64,000 bases of DNA from Pseudomonas taiwanensis (GTDB lineage: Bacteria; Pseudomonadota; Gammaproteobacteria; Pseudomonadales; Pseudomonadaceae), in assembly GCF_013393345.1 (NCBI RefSeq), contig NZ_QJRF01000061.1, forward strand, positions 372,001-436,000. The letters run 5' to 3'. Each line of letters opens with the position of its first letter. The stretch's first letter is position 1. The translations under genes were made by a program, and so were the position numbers. Shown here piece by piece: positions 1 through 7,887 of this stretch. The notes beneath the pieces are model-generated. The model worked only from the letters and a program-made list of their open reading frames with translations. It did not search any database and was not told the origin of the DNA.

Positions 1-721
1 TTGCCAGGGCCTCGGCCGCGCCATGGGTGAGTATCTGGCCGCCAAGGGCGCGAAGCTCGCCCTGGTGGACCTGAACCAGGAAAAACTGGATGAAGCGGTA
101 GCCGCCTGCAAGGCTGCCGGTGGTGATGCCCGCGCCTACCTCTGCAACGTGGCCAACGAAGAGCAGGTGACCCACATGGTCGCCCAGGTGGCCGAAGACT
201 TCGGCGCCATCAACGGCCTGGTGAACAACGCCGGCATCCTGCGCGACGGCCTGACCATCAAGGTCAAGGACGGCGAAATGACCAAGATGAGCCTGGCCCA
301 GTGGCAGGCCGTGATCGACGTCAACCTGACCGGTGTCTTCCTCTGCACCCGCGAAGTCGCCGCCAAGATGATCGAACTGGAAAACCAGGGCGCGATCATC
401 AATATCTCCTCCATCTCCCGCGCCGGCAACATGGGCCAGGCCAACTACTCCGCCGCCAAGGCCGGTGTAGCCGCTGACACCGTGGTCTGGGCGAAGGAAC
501 TGGCTCGCTACGGCATCCGTGTGGCCGGCGTCGCCCCGGGCTTCATCGAGACCGACATGGTCGCCAGCATGAAGCCGGAAGCCCTGGAAAAGATGACCTC
601 GGGCATTCCCCTGCGCCGCCTCGGCAAACCGCTGGAAATCGCTCACTCGGTTGCCTACATCCTGGAGAACGACTACTACACCGGTCGTGTCCTGGAGCTG
701 GACGGCGGCCTGCGCCTGTAA
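1..721 (+). CDS. SDR-family oxidoreductase, 5' truncated (FabG-like)
   Basis: This gene is cut by the window start: the open frame runs in from base 2, and the first visible codons (CQGLGRAMG) are the glycine-rich NAD(P)-binding motif. The visible part also has NNAG (the SDR structural motif), the catalytic Ser in INISSIS, and Tyr/Lys in NYSAAKAG, and ends with the family's ELDGG close. It is a classical short-chain dehydrogenase resembling 3-oxoacyl-ACP reductases, so NADPH-dependent reduction of a ketone or a 3-oxoacyl group is likely; the substrate cannot be told. The in-frame ATG at 23 lies after the cofactor motif and is not the real start. A rho-independent terminator follows 15 bp after the stop. 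Confidence 0.9.
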   Translation, partial: CQGLGRAMGEYLAAKGAKLALVDLNQEKLDEAVAACKAAGGDARAYLCNVANEEQVTHMVAQVAEDFGAINGLVNNAGILRDGLTIKVKDGEMTKMSLAQWQAVIDVNLTGVFLCTREVAAKMIELENQGAIINISSISRAGNMGQANYSAAKAGVAADTVVWAKELARYGIRVAGVAPGFIETDMVASMKPEALEKMTSGIPLRRLGKPLEIAHSVAYILENDYYTGRVLELDGGLRL

Positions 722-735
722 GGCCAAGCCCCAAG

Positions 736-765
736 AAAAAGCCCCGCAAATGCGGGGCTTTTTTG
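736..765 (+). terminator. Rho-independent terminator of the SDR gene
   Basis: Perfect stem GCCCCGC / GCGGGGC with a 4-nt loop, preceded by A5 and followed by T6, just after the SDR stop codon. Confidence 0.9.
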
Positions 766-774
766 CTTCTGTAG

Positions 775-908
775 GGCGAATTCATTGGCTGTGTCTGCAA
801 GCTGCATTGCCCGTAGGAGCTGGCTTGCCAGCGAATGGCTCCTTTTCGCTAGCAAGCTAGCTCCTACAAAGGCAACAGCTAACGCAGACATAGCCAATTC
901 ATTCGCCA
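775..908. repeat. Large nested inverted repeat
   Basis: Two imperfect arms of about 60 bp face each other. The outer parts read as GGCTGTGTCTGC (786-797) against GCAGACATAGCC (885-896). The inner parts are GTAGGAGCTGGCTTGCCAGC (813-832) against GCTAGCAAGCTAGCTCCTAC (848-867). The inner pair belongs to the GTAGGAGC palindrome family seen elsewhere in the window. No gene lies in 722-989. Confidence 0.75.
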
Positions 909-989
909 AGGGCAACGCAGTTGCCCTGACGGACACAGCAGGGCAGACCTTCGGCCTGCTTGGCGATTGAAATCGCCCCTACAGGTTCT

Positions 990-1937
990 TCACTCACCGC
1001 ACACGGGCAGCGCACCGCACTGCCTTTTGCCGCTTGGAGTCGTCCCTAACGGAGTAGTCAGGCGCGCGTCCCCCGGCGCCAACTGGCGAGCGCAGGCACG
1101 GGCCTGTTGGGCCTGGGTCGCACAGCCTTTCTCGTTGAGCACTTCGGACAGGTTGAACCAGCCCAGGGCGTAGTCGGGCTTGCGCTTCAGGCTCTCGCGC
1201 AGGGCCTTCTCGGCGCCATCTCGATCACCGTCGGCATAACGCGCATTGGCCAGGGCGAAGAGCGGCAACGGTTCCGTTGGCCAGTGCTCGGCGGCCGTGC
1301 GATAGGCACGCTCCGCCACCGGGCGCTGGGCGGTCTGCTCAAGGTCGTTGGCGGCCTTGATCCAGGGTTCCAGACGGACCTCGGCGGGCAGTTGGTCTGC
1401 CGGCACCGTCACCACGGCCCAGCGCTCGGCACGCTGCCAGGTACGGTCGAAGCTGCGCAGGTCGGTGACCCAGCGCTTCTCGGTGCCAGACCGCAGCACC
1501 AGCTCGTTCTTGCTGCGGTCGAACCCGACCACCACCGCGAAGTGCCAACGCGGCAGCCAGTCCAGACCGAGGTTCTGCATCACCAGCACCGGGTTACCGG
1601 CCGCCACCTGGGCCAGCAGTGCATCCAGGTTCGGTTCCAGCGGATAGACCAGCATTCCGTACTGGCGCGCGGCAGCCACGAGCTCCAGCTTCAGGCTGCC
1701 CTGCCGGGCCGGCAGGTAGACCTTCGGCGTCAGCTCCTCGGGTGAGGTCTTCACACCTCGCTGCACCAGCACCGTCGCCAGCGCGGCCGGGCCGCACTGG
1801 TAGATCTCCTGTGGATAGAACGGCGTCTGGGTCAGCTCCATGCGCTGTGGCAGGCGGTCGCTCTGGGGCGACAGCGCCGGTTGCTGCCCGGCGCAGCCCG
1901 CGAGGGCCAGCACCAGGACGGCGAGCCAGAGTCGCAT
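990..1937 (-). CDS. PA2778-family C39-like cysteine peptidase lipoprotein with TPR tail
   Basis: The N-terminus is a lipoprotein signal with lipobox LALAGC, so the protein is probably anchored to a membrane in the periplasm. A papain-like C39-type region follows: YQCGPAALATVL supplies the Cys, WHFAVVVGFD the His. The C-terminal part (about residues 190-285) carries TPR-like repeats. The ATG at 1937 overlaps the stop of the upstream gene as TGATG, indicating translational coupling; an in-frame GTG at 1949 is the alternative start. It pairs with the small membrane protein at 1937-2344, a known gene association (PA2778/PA2779). The peptidase activity is inferred from the fold motif; the substrate is unknown. 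Confidence 0.85.
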   Translation of the reverse strand: MRLWLAVLVLALAGCAGQQPALSPQSDRLPQRMELTQTPFYPQEIYQCGPAALATVLVQRGVKTSPEELTPKVYLPARQGSLKLELVAAARQYGMLVYPLEPNLDALLAQVAAGNPVLVMQNLGLDWLPRWHFAVVVGFDRSKNELVLRSGTEKRWVTDLRSFDRTWQRAERWAVVTVPADQLPAEVRLEPWIKAANDLEQTAQRPVAERAYRTAAEHWPTEPLPLFALANARYADGDRDGAEKALRESLKRKPDYALGWFNLSEVLNEKGCATQAQQARACARQLAPGDARLTTPLGTTPSGKRQCGALPVCGE

Positions 1938-2344
1938 CAGTTGATGCACTTGATGAAGCTGAAGATGTCAGTGGCGCAGAGCATGTCGGTGATGATGAAG
2001 ATCACCAGGAACAGCACGATGATGCCCACCCAGCCGCCGGCGGGTTCCTGCTCCAGGCGCTGGTTGAATTGCTGCAGCTCGGCCGGGGTCAGGCTGGCAA
2101 TACGTGCCTCCACCTGCTCGCGCGGCACACCGAGGGATTCGAGCTTCTGCTGTACCTGCTTGTCGTCAAGCATGGCGCGCAGTTGCGCCTGGTCGACCGG
2201 TTGATGCTGCTGCAGGGATTGCTCCTGCATGGCCTGCGGCGTGCCGATCATGGCGGCCTGGGCCAGCGGCATCTGGGCAAGGAAGACGAGCTGACCGGCG
2301 ATCAGGACGGAAGCGAGACGACGGTTGCAGTGACGCGAAAGCAT
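1937..2344 (-). CDS. PA2779-family small membrane protein
   Basis: A protein of about 135 residues with an N-terminal signal or membrane segment (about residues 10-31), a charged Gln-rich helical middle, and a strongly hydrophobic C-terminal segment (GIIVLFLVIFIITDM). The start at 2344 is chosen because a GGAG Shine-Dalgarno lies just upstream; the longer frame to 2401 has none. A Gly-Gly pair (about residues 103-104) sits directly before the C-terminal hydrophobic segment. Since C39 peptidases act after double glycines, it could be a substrate or partner of the neighbouring lipoprotein; that is inference. The family has no assigned function. Confidence 0.8.
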   Translation of the reverse strand: MLSRHCNRRLASVLIAGQLVFLAQMPLAQAAMIGTPQAMQEQSLQQHQPVDQAQLRAMLDDKQVQQKLESLGVPREQVEARIASLTPAELQQFNQRLEQEPAGGWVGIIVLFLVIFIITDMLCATDIFSFIKCIN

Positions 2345-2473
2345 GGTGATTTCTCCAGATTTTGTTGCCAGTTGACCACGGAGCGTGTTGGGCGGTTCCA
2401 ACCTTCCTACAGCAAGTTAAGAAGATTCTTCGATACCCTCTGATTATTGCTGAACTCCGGCCAGCAACTATAG

Positions 2474-2492
2474 AATGCGAAACATTCCCATT
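2474..2492. promoter_or_regulatory. Fur-box-like site upstream of the fecI-type gene
   Basis: AATGCGAAACATTCCCATT matches the 19-bp Fur consensus at about 14 of 19 positions. It overlaps the first possible ATG of the sigma gene, which argues that translation begins downstream (TTG at 2511). Iron-dependent repression by Fur is what this gene family normally shows. Confidence 0.6.
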
Positions 2493-3032
2493 TGCTTCCG
2501 AGTCCAGTTCTTGAATCACGGTGCCGACGCCCTTCCGCCTCCGCCGGCCGAATCCCTGCAGAAACTCTACAGCGACCATCACGGTTGGCTGACGGGCTGG
2601 CTGCGCCGGCGCCTGGGCTGCCCGCAGAACGCCGCGGACCTCGCGCAGGACACCTTCCTGCGCGTCCTGTTGGCGCGGGAAAAACCAGTGATCCTCGAGC
2701 CCCGCGCCTTCCTCACCACGGTAGCCAAGCGCGTGCTGGCCAACCACTACCGGCGTCAGGACATCGAGCGTGCCTATCTCGAAGCTCTCGCCGCCCAGCC
2801 GGAAGCGCTCGCCCCAAGCGAAGAGGAACGCGCCATCATCCTGGAGACCCTGGTGGAACTGGACCGCTTGCTGGACGGCTTGCCGGCGGTGGCGAAGAAG
2901 GTCTTCCTGCTGGCCCAGGTGGACGGCATGACCTACGTGGAAATAGCTGCCCAACTGGACATCTCGCTCTCCACCGTCAAGCGCCACATGGTCAAGGCGG
3001 CGCAGCGCTGCTATTTCGCGGAGAGCGTGTGA
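2475..3032 (+). CDS. ECF sigma factor, FecI family
   Basis: Extracytoplasmic-function sigma factor with region 2 at about residues 30-95 (YSDHHGWL, ADLAQDTFLRV) and region 4 at about 125-180 (MTYVEIAAQLDISLSTVKRH). It should direct RNA polymerase to the promoter of the downstream TonB receptor when the receptor signals through FecR. The ATG at 2475 falls inside the Fur-like site, so the true start is probably the TTG at 2511, giving about 173 aa, the usual length. The anti-sigma gene starts 1 bp after its stop. Iron-dependent expression is expected from the Fur site. Confidence 0.9.
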   Translation: MRNIPICFRVQFLNHGADALPPPPAESLQKLYSDHHGWLTGWLRRRLGCPQNAADLAQDTFLRVLLAREKPVILEPRAFLTTVAKRVLANHYRRQDIERAYLEALAAQPEALAPSEEERAIILETLVELDRLLDGLPAVAKKVFLLAQVDGMTYVEIAAQLDISLSTVKRHMVKAAQRCYFAESV

Positions 3033-3033
3033 C

Positions 3034-3996
3034 ATGAGCCTGCACAGCGTGGATCGCAGCCGCATTGCCCCGGCCGTAGCCGAACAGGCGGTCGAATGGC
3101 TGGTGGAACTGCAGTGTGGCGAGGTCAGCGAACAACGTCACCAGGCCTGGCGGGACTGGCGCAGCTCCGATGCGGAACATGAACGTGCCTGGCAACGCAT
3201 CGAGGCGGTTAACCGCGGCCTGCGCGGACTGGAAACGCCAGTGGCGCTGGCGGCTCTGGGTGCGCCAGCGCAGCGTAATCGCCGCGAAGCCCTGAAGCTG
3301 CTGATGCTTTGCGCCCTGGTCGGAGGTGGCGCCATCAGCCTGCGCGACAGCGAATCCCTGCTGGCCCTGCGCAGCGACGCATCCACCGCTGTCGGCGAAC
3401 GCCGCGCGCTGCACCTGGCCGACGGCTCTCGCCTGGAACTGAACACTGCAAGCGCGGTGGATATCCGCTTCGATGCGGGACAGCGGCTGATCGAGATGCG
3501 CCAGGGGGAAATCCTCCTCGATGGCGTCAGCGATCCACGTCCGCTGCGCATCCACACGCCCCAGGGCCTGATCGAGAGCCGTGGCGGCCGTCTGAACGTG
3601 CGCGTCCTTGAACGCACCAGCCGCGTCAGCCTGTTCGAAGGCAGCGCCGACCTGCTTGCCGATGGCCAGCGCCAGTCGCTGCTGCCCGGCCAACAGGCCA
3701 ACCTCTCGCCCCCCCGCATCGACCCGCCCGCAAGCGCCAGCGAAGACAGCCTGGCCTGGACCCAGGGCATGCTGGTCGCGAGCCATATGCGCCTGGACGA
3801 TTTCCTCGCGGAACTCGGCCGCTACCGCCGTGGCCACCTCAGCTGTGATCCACAGGTGGCCGGCCTGCTGATTTCCGGCAGCTACCCCCTGGACAACACC
3901 GAACGCATCCTCGCCATGCTGCCCAAGGCGCTGCCGGTGGAGGTGCACAGCCTGACGCGCTACTGGGTCAAGGTGCACCCACGCGCCACCGGTTGA
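3034..3996 (+). CDS. FecR-family anti-sigma factor / signal transducer
   Basis: 320-aa transmembrane regulator. The N-terminal cytoplasmic part (DUF4880, about residues 14-60, with WRDWR and HERAWQR) binds the sigma factor. A hydrophobic segment follows at about 86-103, then the periplasmic FecR domain (about 120-215; ADGSRLELNTASAV is typical) and a C-terminal STN-like portion that meets the receptor signalling domain. It begins 1 bp after the sigma gene stop, so the two are co-translated. It relays the occupied state of the TonB receptor at 4163-6709 to the sigma factor. Confidence 0.93.
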   Translation: MSLHSVDRSRIAPAVAEQAVEWLVELQCGEVSEQRHQAWRDWRSSDAEHERAWQRIEAVNRGLRGLETPVALAALGAPAQRNRREALKLLMLCALVGGGAISLRDSESLLALRSDASTAVGERRALHLADGSRLELNTASAVDIRFDAGQRLIEMRQGEILLDGVSDPRPLRIHTPQGLIESRGGRLNVRVLERTSRVSLFEGSADLLADGQRQSLLPGQQANLSPPRIDPPASASEDSLAWTQGMLVASHMRLDDFLAELGRYRRGHLSCDPQVAGLLISGSYPLDNTERILAMLPKALPVEVHSLTRYWVKVHPRATG

Positions 3997-4007
3997 CGGG
4001 GCGTCCC

Positions 4008-4070
4008 GTAGGTTGGTCCGAGTACAGCGAGGCCCAACTTCCGGCACGCCTCCGCCGTTGGGCTTCATCG
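4008..4070. repeat. GTAGGTTGG-type intergenic repeat, single copy
   Basis: GTAGGTTGGTCCGAG...GAGGCCCAAC followed by GTTGGGCTTC, the same element as at 19751-19830 and in tandem at 35009-35480. Here the closing CCAACCTAC half is missing. Confidence 0.7.
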
Positions 4071-4162
4071 ATGGACAATTTTTTTTGCGCAAGCTGAGCC
4101 TTTTTTCCGAACTCGCGTGACAAGGCAGGCAGAGACCTTCCCAATTCACGACGAGATCCCCC

Positions 4163-6709
4163 ATGCAGTACCCGCCGCGTCTTCGCCAATTCGCCCGCAA
4201 ACCACTGGTCCGCGCCATGCAGCCGCTGCTGCTGAGTCTCGGCCTGGCCGCTACCCTGCCCGCTCCCGTCATGGCGGCCGCCCTGGAAATTGGTGCCGAA
4301 AGCCAACGCCAGGCCTTCGACATTCCCGCCGGCCCGCTGGAAGCAGCGCTCAACCAGTTCGGCCGTGAAGCCGGCGTGCTGCTGTCCTTCAGCCCCGAGC
4401 TGACGGCCGGCCGCCAGACCCAGGGCCTGCACGGCCAATACGGCGTCGACGAGGGCCTGAACCAGTTGCTGGCCGGCAGTGGCCTGCACGCCGTGGCCCA
4501 GGACGGCGGCTACAGCCTGCAATCCTCCGGCGCCGCCATCGAAGTGGACCGCCAGGTGGTGGTCGGCTCCCGCGCGCCCACCAGCATCAGCGAGCTGCCG
4601 GGCACCGTGTGGATCATCGACGCGCCGCAGCTGCAGGAGCAGACGAAGGGCGGCGTGCCCTTCAAGGAAGCCCTCGGCCAGTTGATCCCCGGTCTCGACA
4701 TCGGTCCCCAGGGTCGTACCAACTACGGCCAGAACATGCGCGGCCGTAGCGCCCTGGTGATGATCGACGGCGTATCCCTGAACAGCTCCCGTGGCATCAG
4801 CCGCCAGTTCGACTCCATCGACCCGTTCAACATCGAGCGCATCGAAGTGCTCTCCGGCGCCAGTGCGGTGTACGGCGGCGGCGCCACCGGCGGCATCATC
4901 AACATCGTCACCAAGAAGGGCGAGGCGGGACCTGCGCGCTTCAACAGCGAAGTGGGTCTGCGCAGCGGCTTCGAGACCAGCCAGGACCACGACTGGCGCG
5001 CAGCCCAGTCCGTCAGTGGCGGCAATGAGCAGATCAAGGGCCGCGCCTCGGTGGCCTACCAGAAGAACGGCGCCGCCTATGACGGCAGCGGCGACCAGGT
5101 GATGCTCGACATCACCCAGACCGACCTGCAGTACAACCAGTCGGTGGACGTGATGGGCAGCCTCGACCTCACCTTCGCCAATGGCCACAGCCTGAGCCTC
5201 GGCGCCCAGTGGTACGACTCCGGCTACGACGGCGACAAGGGCGTCGACCTCGGCCGCAACTTCGCCGGCCTGCGCGGCCTGGAGCCCTTCGAGATCGAAG
5301 GAGGCGCCAGCTTCGACCGCGAGCCGCGCACCGAGCGTACCCAGTTCAATGCCACCTACCACGCCCCCGAAGTGCTCGGCCACGACCTCTACCTGCAGGC
5401 CTACTACCGCAGCGAAGAGATGGCCTTCCAGCCTTACCCGAGCATCAGTTTCACCGGTACGGGCGCGATCAACCCGGCTCGTTCCTACTACTCCGCCTCG
5501 CAGCAGGACACCGACTACTACGGGCTGAAGGCCGTACTCGTGAAGGAGTGGGACCGCTTCACCCTGACCTACGGTGCCGACATCGAACGTGAAAGCTTCG
5601 ATTCCGACCAGGCCCTGTTCGATCTCACCACCGCCGCCCAGACCGGCGGCCTGGTGGCTGACGAGTTCGCCAAGGTCGGCCGCTACCCCGGCATCGATAC
5701 CGACAGCAACTCGCTGTTCGCCCAGGGCAGCTGGCGCGCCACCGACGACCTGACCCTATCCGGCGGCGTGCGTCGCCAGCGCACCAACAACGACGTCGGT
5801 GACTTCGTTGCGGCATCCCAGCAAATCCAGATCAGCAATGGCAACGGCACCAGCGCCGACGCCATTCCCGGCGGCGAGAAGGATTACCAGGTCGATCTCT
5901 ACAACTTCGGTGCCGTCTATAAGCTGAACAAGGCCCAGCAGGTCTGGGCCAACTATTCCGAAGGTTTCGAGCTGCCGGACCCGGCCAAGTACTACGGCCA
6001 GGGCACCTACTCCGCTGCCCCGGTCAATGGCCGCTGGGTGCTGCAGAAGGGGGTGAACGTGAAGGACTCCGCCCTCGACGGCATCAAGACCAAGCAGGTG
6101 GAGCTTGGCTGGCGCCATTACGACGGCAGCCTGGATGCCCAGTTGGCCGCCTTCTACGCCTGGTCCGACAAGAGCATCACCTACAACCGCACCACCCTCC
6201 TGGTGGAGCAGCTGGACAACAAGAAGCGCAACTACGGCCTGGAAGGCCAGGCCAACTACTGGCTGAACGACAACTGGCAGGTGGGCACCAGCGCCCTGGC
6301 CATCCGTTCCCAGCAGAAGATCGACGACCGCTGGCAGAAACAGGACGTGACCGCCGCCAGTCCGTCCAAGCTGACCGCCTTCGTTGGCTGGCGCGACGAC
6401 GACACCAGCCTGCGCCTGCAAGGCGTGCGCACCTTCAACCTGTCCGACGACGGCAACGTCCTCGCCAGCGGCCAGTTCGACGGCAACGACCACAAGATCG
6501 ACGGCTACGCGACCTTCGACCTGCTGGGCAGCCAGGTCCTGCCGGTGGGTACCCTCAACTTCGGCATCCAGAACCTGCTGGACAAGGACTACACCACCGT
6601 CTGGGGCCAGCGCGCGCAAGTGTTCTACAGCGCCAACATCCCCGCCGACCTGTTCGACTACCACGGTCGTGGGCGCACCTACAGCCTGAGTTACAGCGTG
6701 GAGTTCTAA
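4163..6709 (+). CDS. TonB-dependent ferric aerobactin-type siderophore receptor with signalling domain
   Basis: 848-aa outer-membrane receptor. Signal peptide about 1-39; STN signalling domain about 50-115 (LEAALNQFGREAGVLLSF); TonB-box-like stretch about 127-134; plug with GRTNYGQNMRGR and YGGGATGGIINIVTKKG; then a 22-strand barrel ending in a terminal Phe. Across plug and barrel it resembles remembered IutA/ChtA sequences (for example ISADAIPGG-like, ASPSKLTAFVGW and LNFGIQNLLDKDYTT), so ferric aerobactin or a related citrate-hydroxamate siderophore is the likely ligand. The STN domain plus the upstream fecI-fecR pair indicate cell-surface signalling that induces its own gene. A GAG Shine-Dalgarno precedes the chosen ATG. 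Confidence 0.9.
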   Translation: MQYPPRLRQFARKPLVRAMQPLLLSLGLAATLPAPVMAAALEIGAESQRQAFDIPAGPLEAALNQFGREAGVLLSFSPELTAGRQTQGLHGQYGVDEGLNQLLAGSGLHAVAQDGGYSLQSSGAAIEVDRQVVVGSRAPTSISELPGTVWIIDAPQLQEQTKGGVPFKEALGQLIPGLDIGPQGRTNYGQNMRGRSALVMIDGVSLNSSRGISRQFDSIDPFNIERIEVLSGASAVYGGGATGGIINIVTKKGEAGPARFNSEVGLRSGFETSQDHDWRAAQSVSGGNEQIKGRASVAYQKNGAAYDGSGDQVMLDITQTDLQYNQSVDVMGSLDLTFANGHSLSLGAQWYDSGYDGDKGVDLGRNFAGLRGLEPFEIEGGASFDREPRTERTQFNATYHAPEVLGHDLYLQAYYRSEEMAFQPYPSISFTGTGAINPARSYYSASQQDTDYYGLKAVLVKEWDRFTLTYGADIERESFDSDQALFDLTTAAQTGGLVADEFAKVGRYPGIDTDSNSLFAQGSWRATDDLTLSGGVRRQRTNNDVGDFVAASQQIQISNGNGTSADAIPGGEKDYQVDLYNFGAVYKLNKAQQVWANYSEGFELPDPAKYYGQGTYSAAPVNGRWVLQKGVNVKDSALDGIKTKQVELGWRHYDGSLDAQLAAFYAWSDKSITYNRTTLLVEQLDNKKRNYGLEGQANYWLNDNWQVGTSALAIRSQQKIDDRWQKQDVTAASPSKLTAFVGWRDDDTSLRLQGVRTFNLSDDGNVLASGQFDGNDHKIDGYATFDLLGSQVLPVGTLNFGIQNLLDKDYTTVWGQRAQVFYSANIPADLFDYHGRGRTYSLSYSVEF

Positions 6710-6966
6710 GGGCCCCTCTCCCCCGCCCCCTCTCCCGCAAGCGGGCGAGGGGTGACTCTCGGCTCACCTCTGTGGCGACGACTTTGTGGGGGCGATTTCA
6801 ATCGCTATGCAGGACGCAGTCCTGCCGTGCTTTTGTAGGAGCGAGCTCTGCTCGCGAACCCTCGTAGCCGGAAGGGCGAGGGGTGACTCACGGCCCACCT
6901 TCGGCACAGTCCTGTAGGGGCGAATTCATTCACCAAGCGGGCCGCAGGTCCGCCCTACCCCGCCAA
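6710..6966. repeat. Intergenic cluster of short palindromic repeats
   Basis: No gene. It holds a CCCCTCTCCCgcaagcGGGCGAGGGG palindrome (about 6713-6751), a TGTGGGGGCGATTTCAATCGC unit (about 6785-6806), a GTAGGAGCGAGCTCTGCTCGCGAA unit (about 6836-6859) and a further GTAGGGGCGAATTCATTC unit (about 6914-6931). The same families recur at 13.0-13.6, 21.8, 22.8, 28.3, 41.4, 48.2 and 59.4 kb. Confidence 0.7.
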
Positions 6967-7476
6967 TCAATACGAAACCGTCTTGTCCTTCGGCCCGATG
7001 TTCCAGCGGAACCAATCGTCCAGCATGGTCTTCTCGTAACGCAGGCGGTCGTTGCTGAAGTAGTAGTTGCCGTGCTGCAGGTAGGACTGGTCGATCACCG
7101 TGGCATCGCGACTCACCAGCGTCTTGCCGTCCTGCTCCAGGCTGTAGTGCAGTTTGATCCGCGGCCAGGTCACTTCACGCATGAAGCGCACGTCCTGGAA
7201 ATTCACTCGCCAGGGTTCGAACTGTCCCGCGAGGTCGATATCGCGGATTTCCATCTTGAGGGTCTGCCCGGGCTGCAGGTAGCGCTTGCCAAGCTTCTCG
7301 ATATGCGCCTTGAGGTCTTTCAGGACGAAGTCATCCGCGCCCCGGCCGTAGTCGCGGTTCAGGCGCGCATCACTGAATTTGTCTGGCTGGGTGAAGCTGA
7401 CCTCGGTGGAGGATGCCAGCGCAGTCGGTGACAGGATCAGCAGGGCCAGCACGATGAGGGGCAACGCGGGTCGCAT
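6967..7476 (-). CDS. DUF3016 domain-containing periplasmic protein
   Basis: About 169 aa with a clear signal peptide ending near SPTALA. The mature part carries SEVSFTQPDKFSD-like and WPRIKLHYSLEQDGK motifs of the DUF3016 family, whose function is unknown. The start at 7476 has a perfect AGGAGG Shine-Dalgarno; the longer frame to 7506 is not supported. It stands alone on the minus strand between the receptor gene and the PepSY operon, so a link with iron uptake can only be guessed from position. Confidence 0.85.
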   Translation of the reverse strand: MRPALPLIVLALLILSPTALASSTEVSFTQPDKFSDARLNRDYGRGADDFVLKDLKAHIEKLGKRYLQPGQTLKMEIRDIDLAGQFEPWRVNFQDVRFMREVTWPRIKLHYSLEQDGKTLVSRDATVIDQSYLQHGNYYFSNDRLRYEKTMLDDWFRWNIGPKDKTVSY

Positions 7477-7563
7477 GGAACACCTCCTGGCGGTGATGCA
7501 GGGCACCGCCAGGACTAGTTTACGCTCGCCATTGCGAACGGCGAGCGGTGCCAGTCGGACGGT

Positions 7564-7887
7564 TCAGATCAGGCTCAGCAGGCCACCACCCAGTGGCAGC
7601 AGGGCTCCCAGAGGCAGCACCCAGCGGTTCTGCCAGGCCAGCAACGCAACCAACAGCAAGCCGGCCAGCATCAGTTGGCAGAGCCAGATCACGCCGCCGA
7701 TTTCGCCACCCAGTTCGGCGATGGCCAGGACCAGGCCAGTCAACATGGCGAGCACTGCGCCGATGCGCAGCAGGCGTTTGCGGGATTCGCTCAGGGTGGC
7801 ACTGAAGAGCAGTTTGTGCTGGCGCGACATGGCCAGGGCCAATCCGGTCATGGCCAGGTAGCAGAAGGCGAAACTCAGGAACAGCAT
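7564..7887 (-). CDS. DUF3325 membrane protein
   Basis: 107-aa integral membrane protein with three or four hydrophobic segments, matching the DUF3325 family found last in iron-regulated operons with PepSY and DUF3649 genes. Its start codon is adjacent to the PepSY gene stop (shared base 7887), so the two are translationally coupled. Biochemical role unknown; by context it is an accessory to siderophore-iron handling at the inner membrane. Confidence 0.85.
   Translation of the reverse strand: MLFLSFAFCYLAMTGLALAMSRQHKLLFSATLSESRKRLLRIGAVLAMLTGLVLAIAELGGEIGGVIWLCQLMLAGLLLVALLAWQNRWVLPLGALLPLGGGLLSLI

Noticed and set aside
6710-6966. Small ORFs inside palindromic repeats
   Set aside because: Short frames here and in 13.0-13.6, 21.8, 28.3, 41.4 and 59.4 kb follow the repeats and have no ribosome binding sites.
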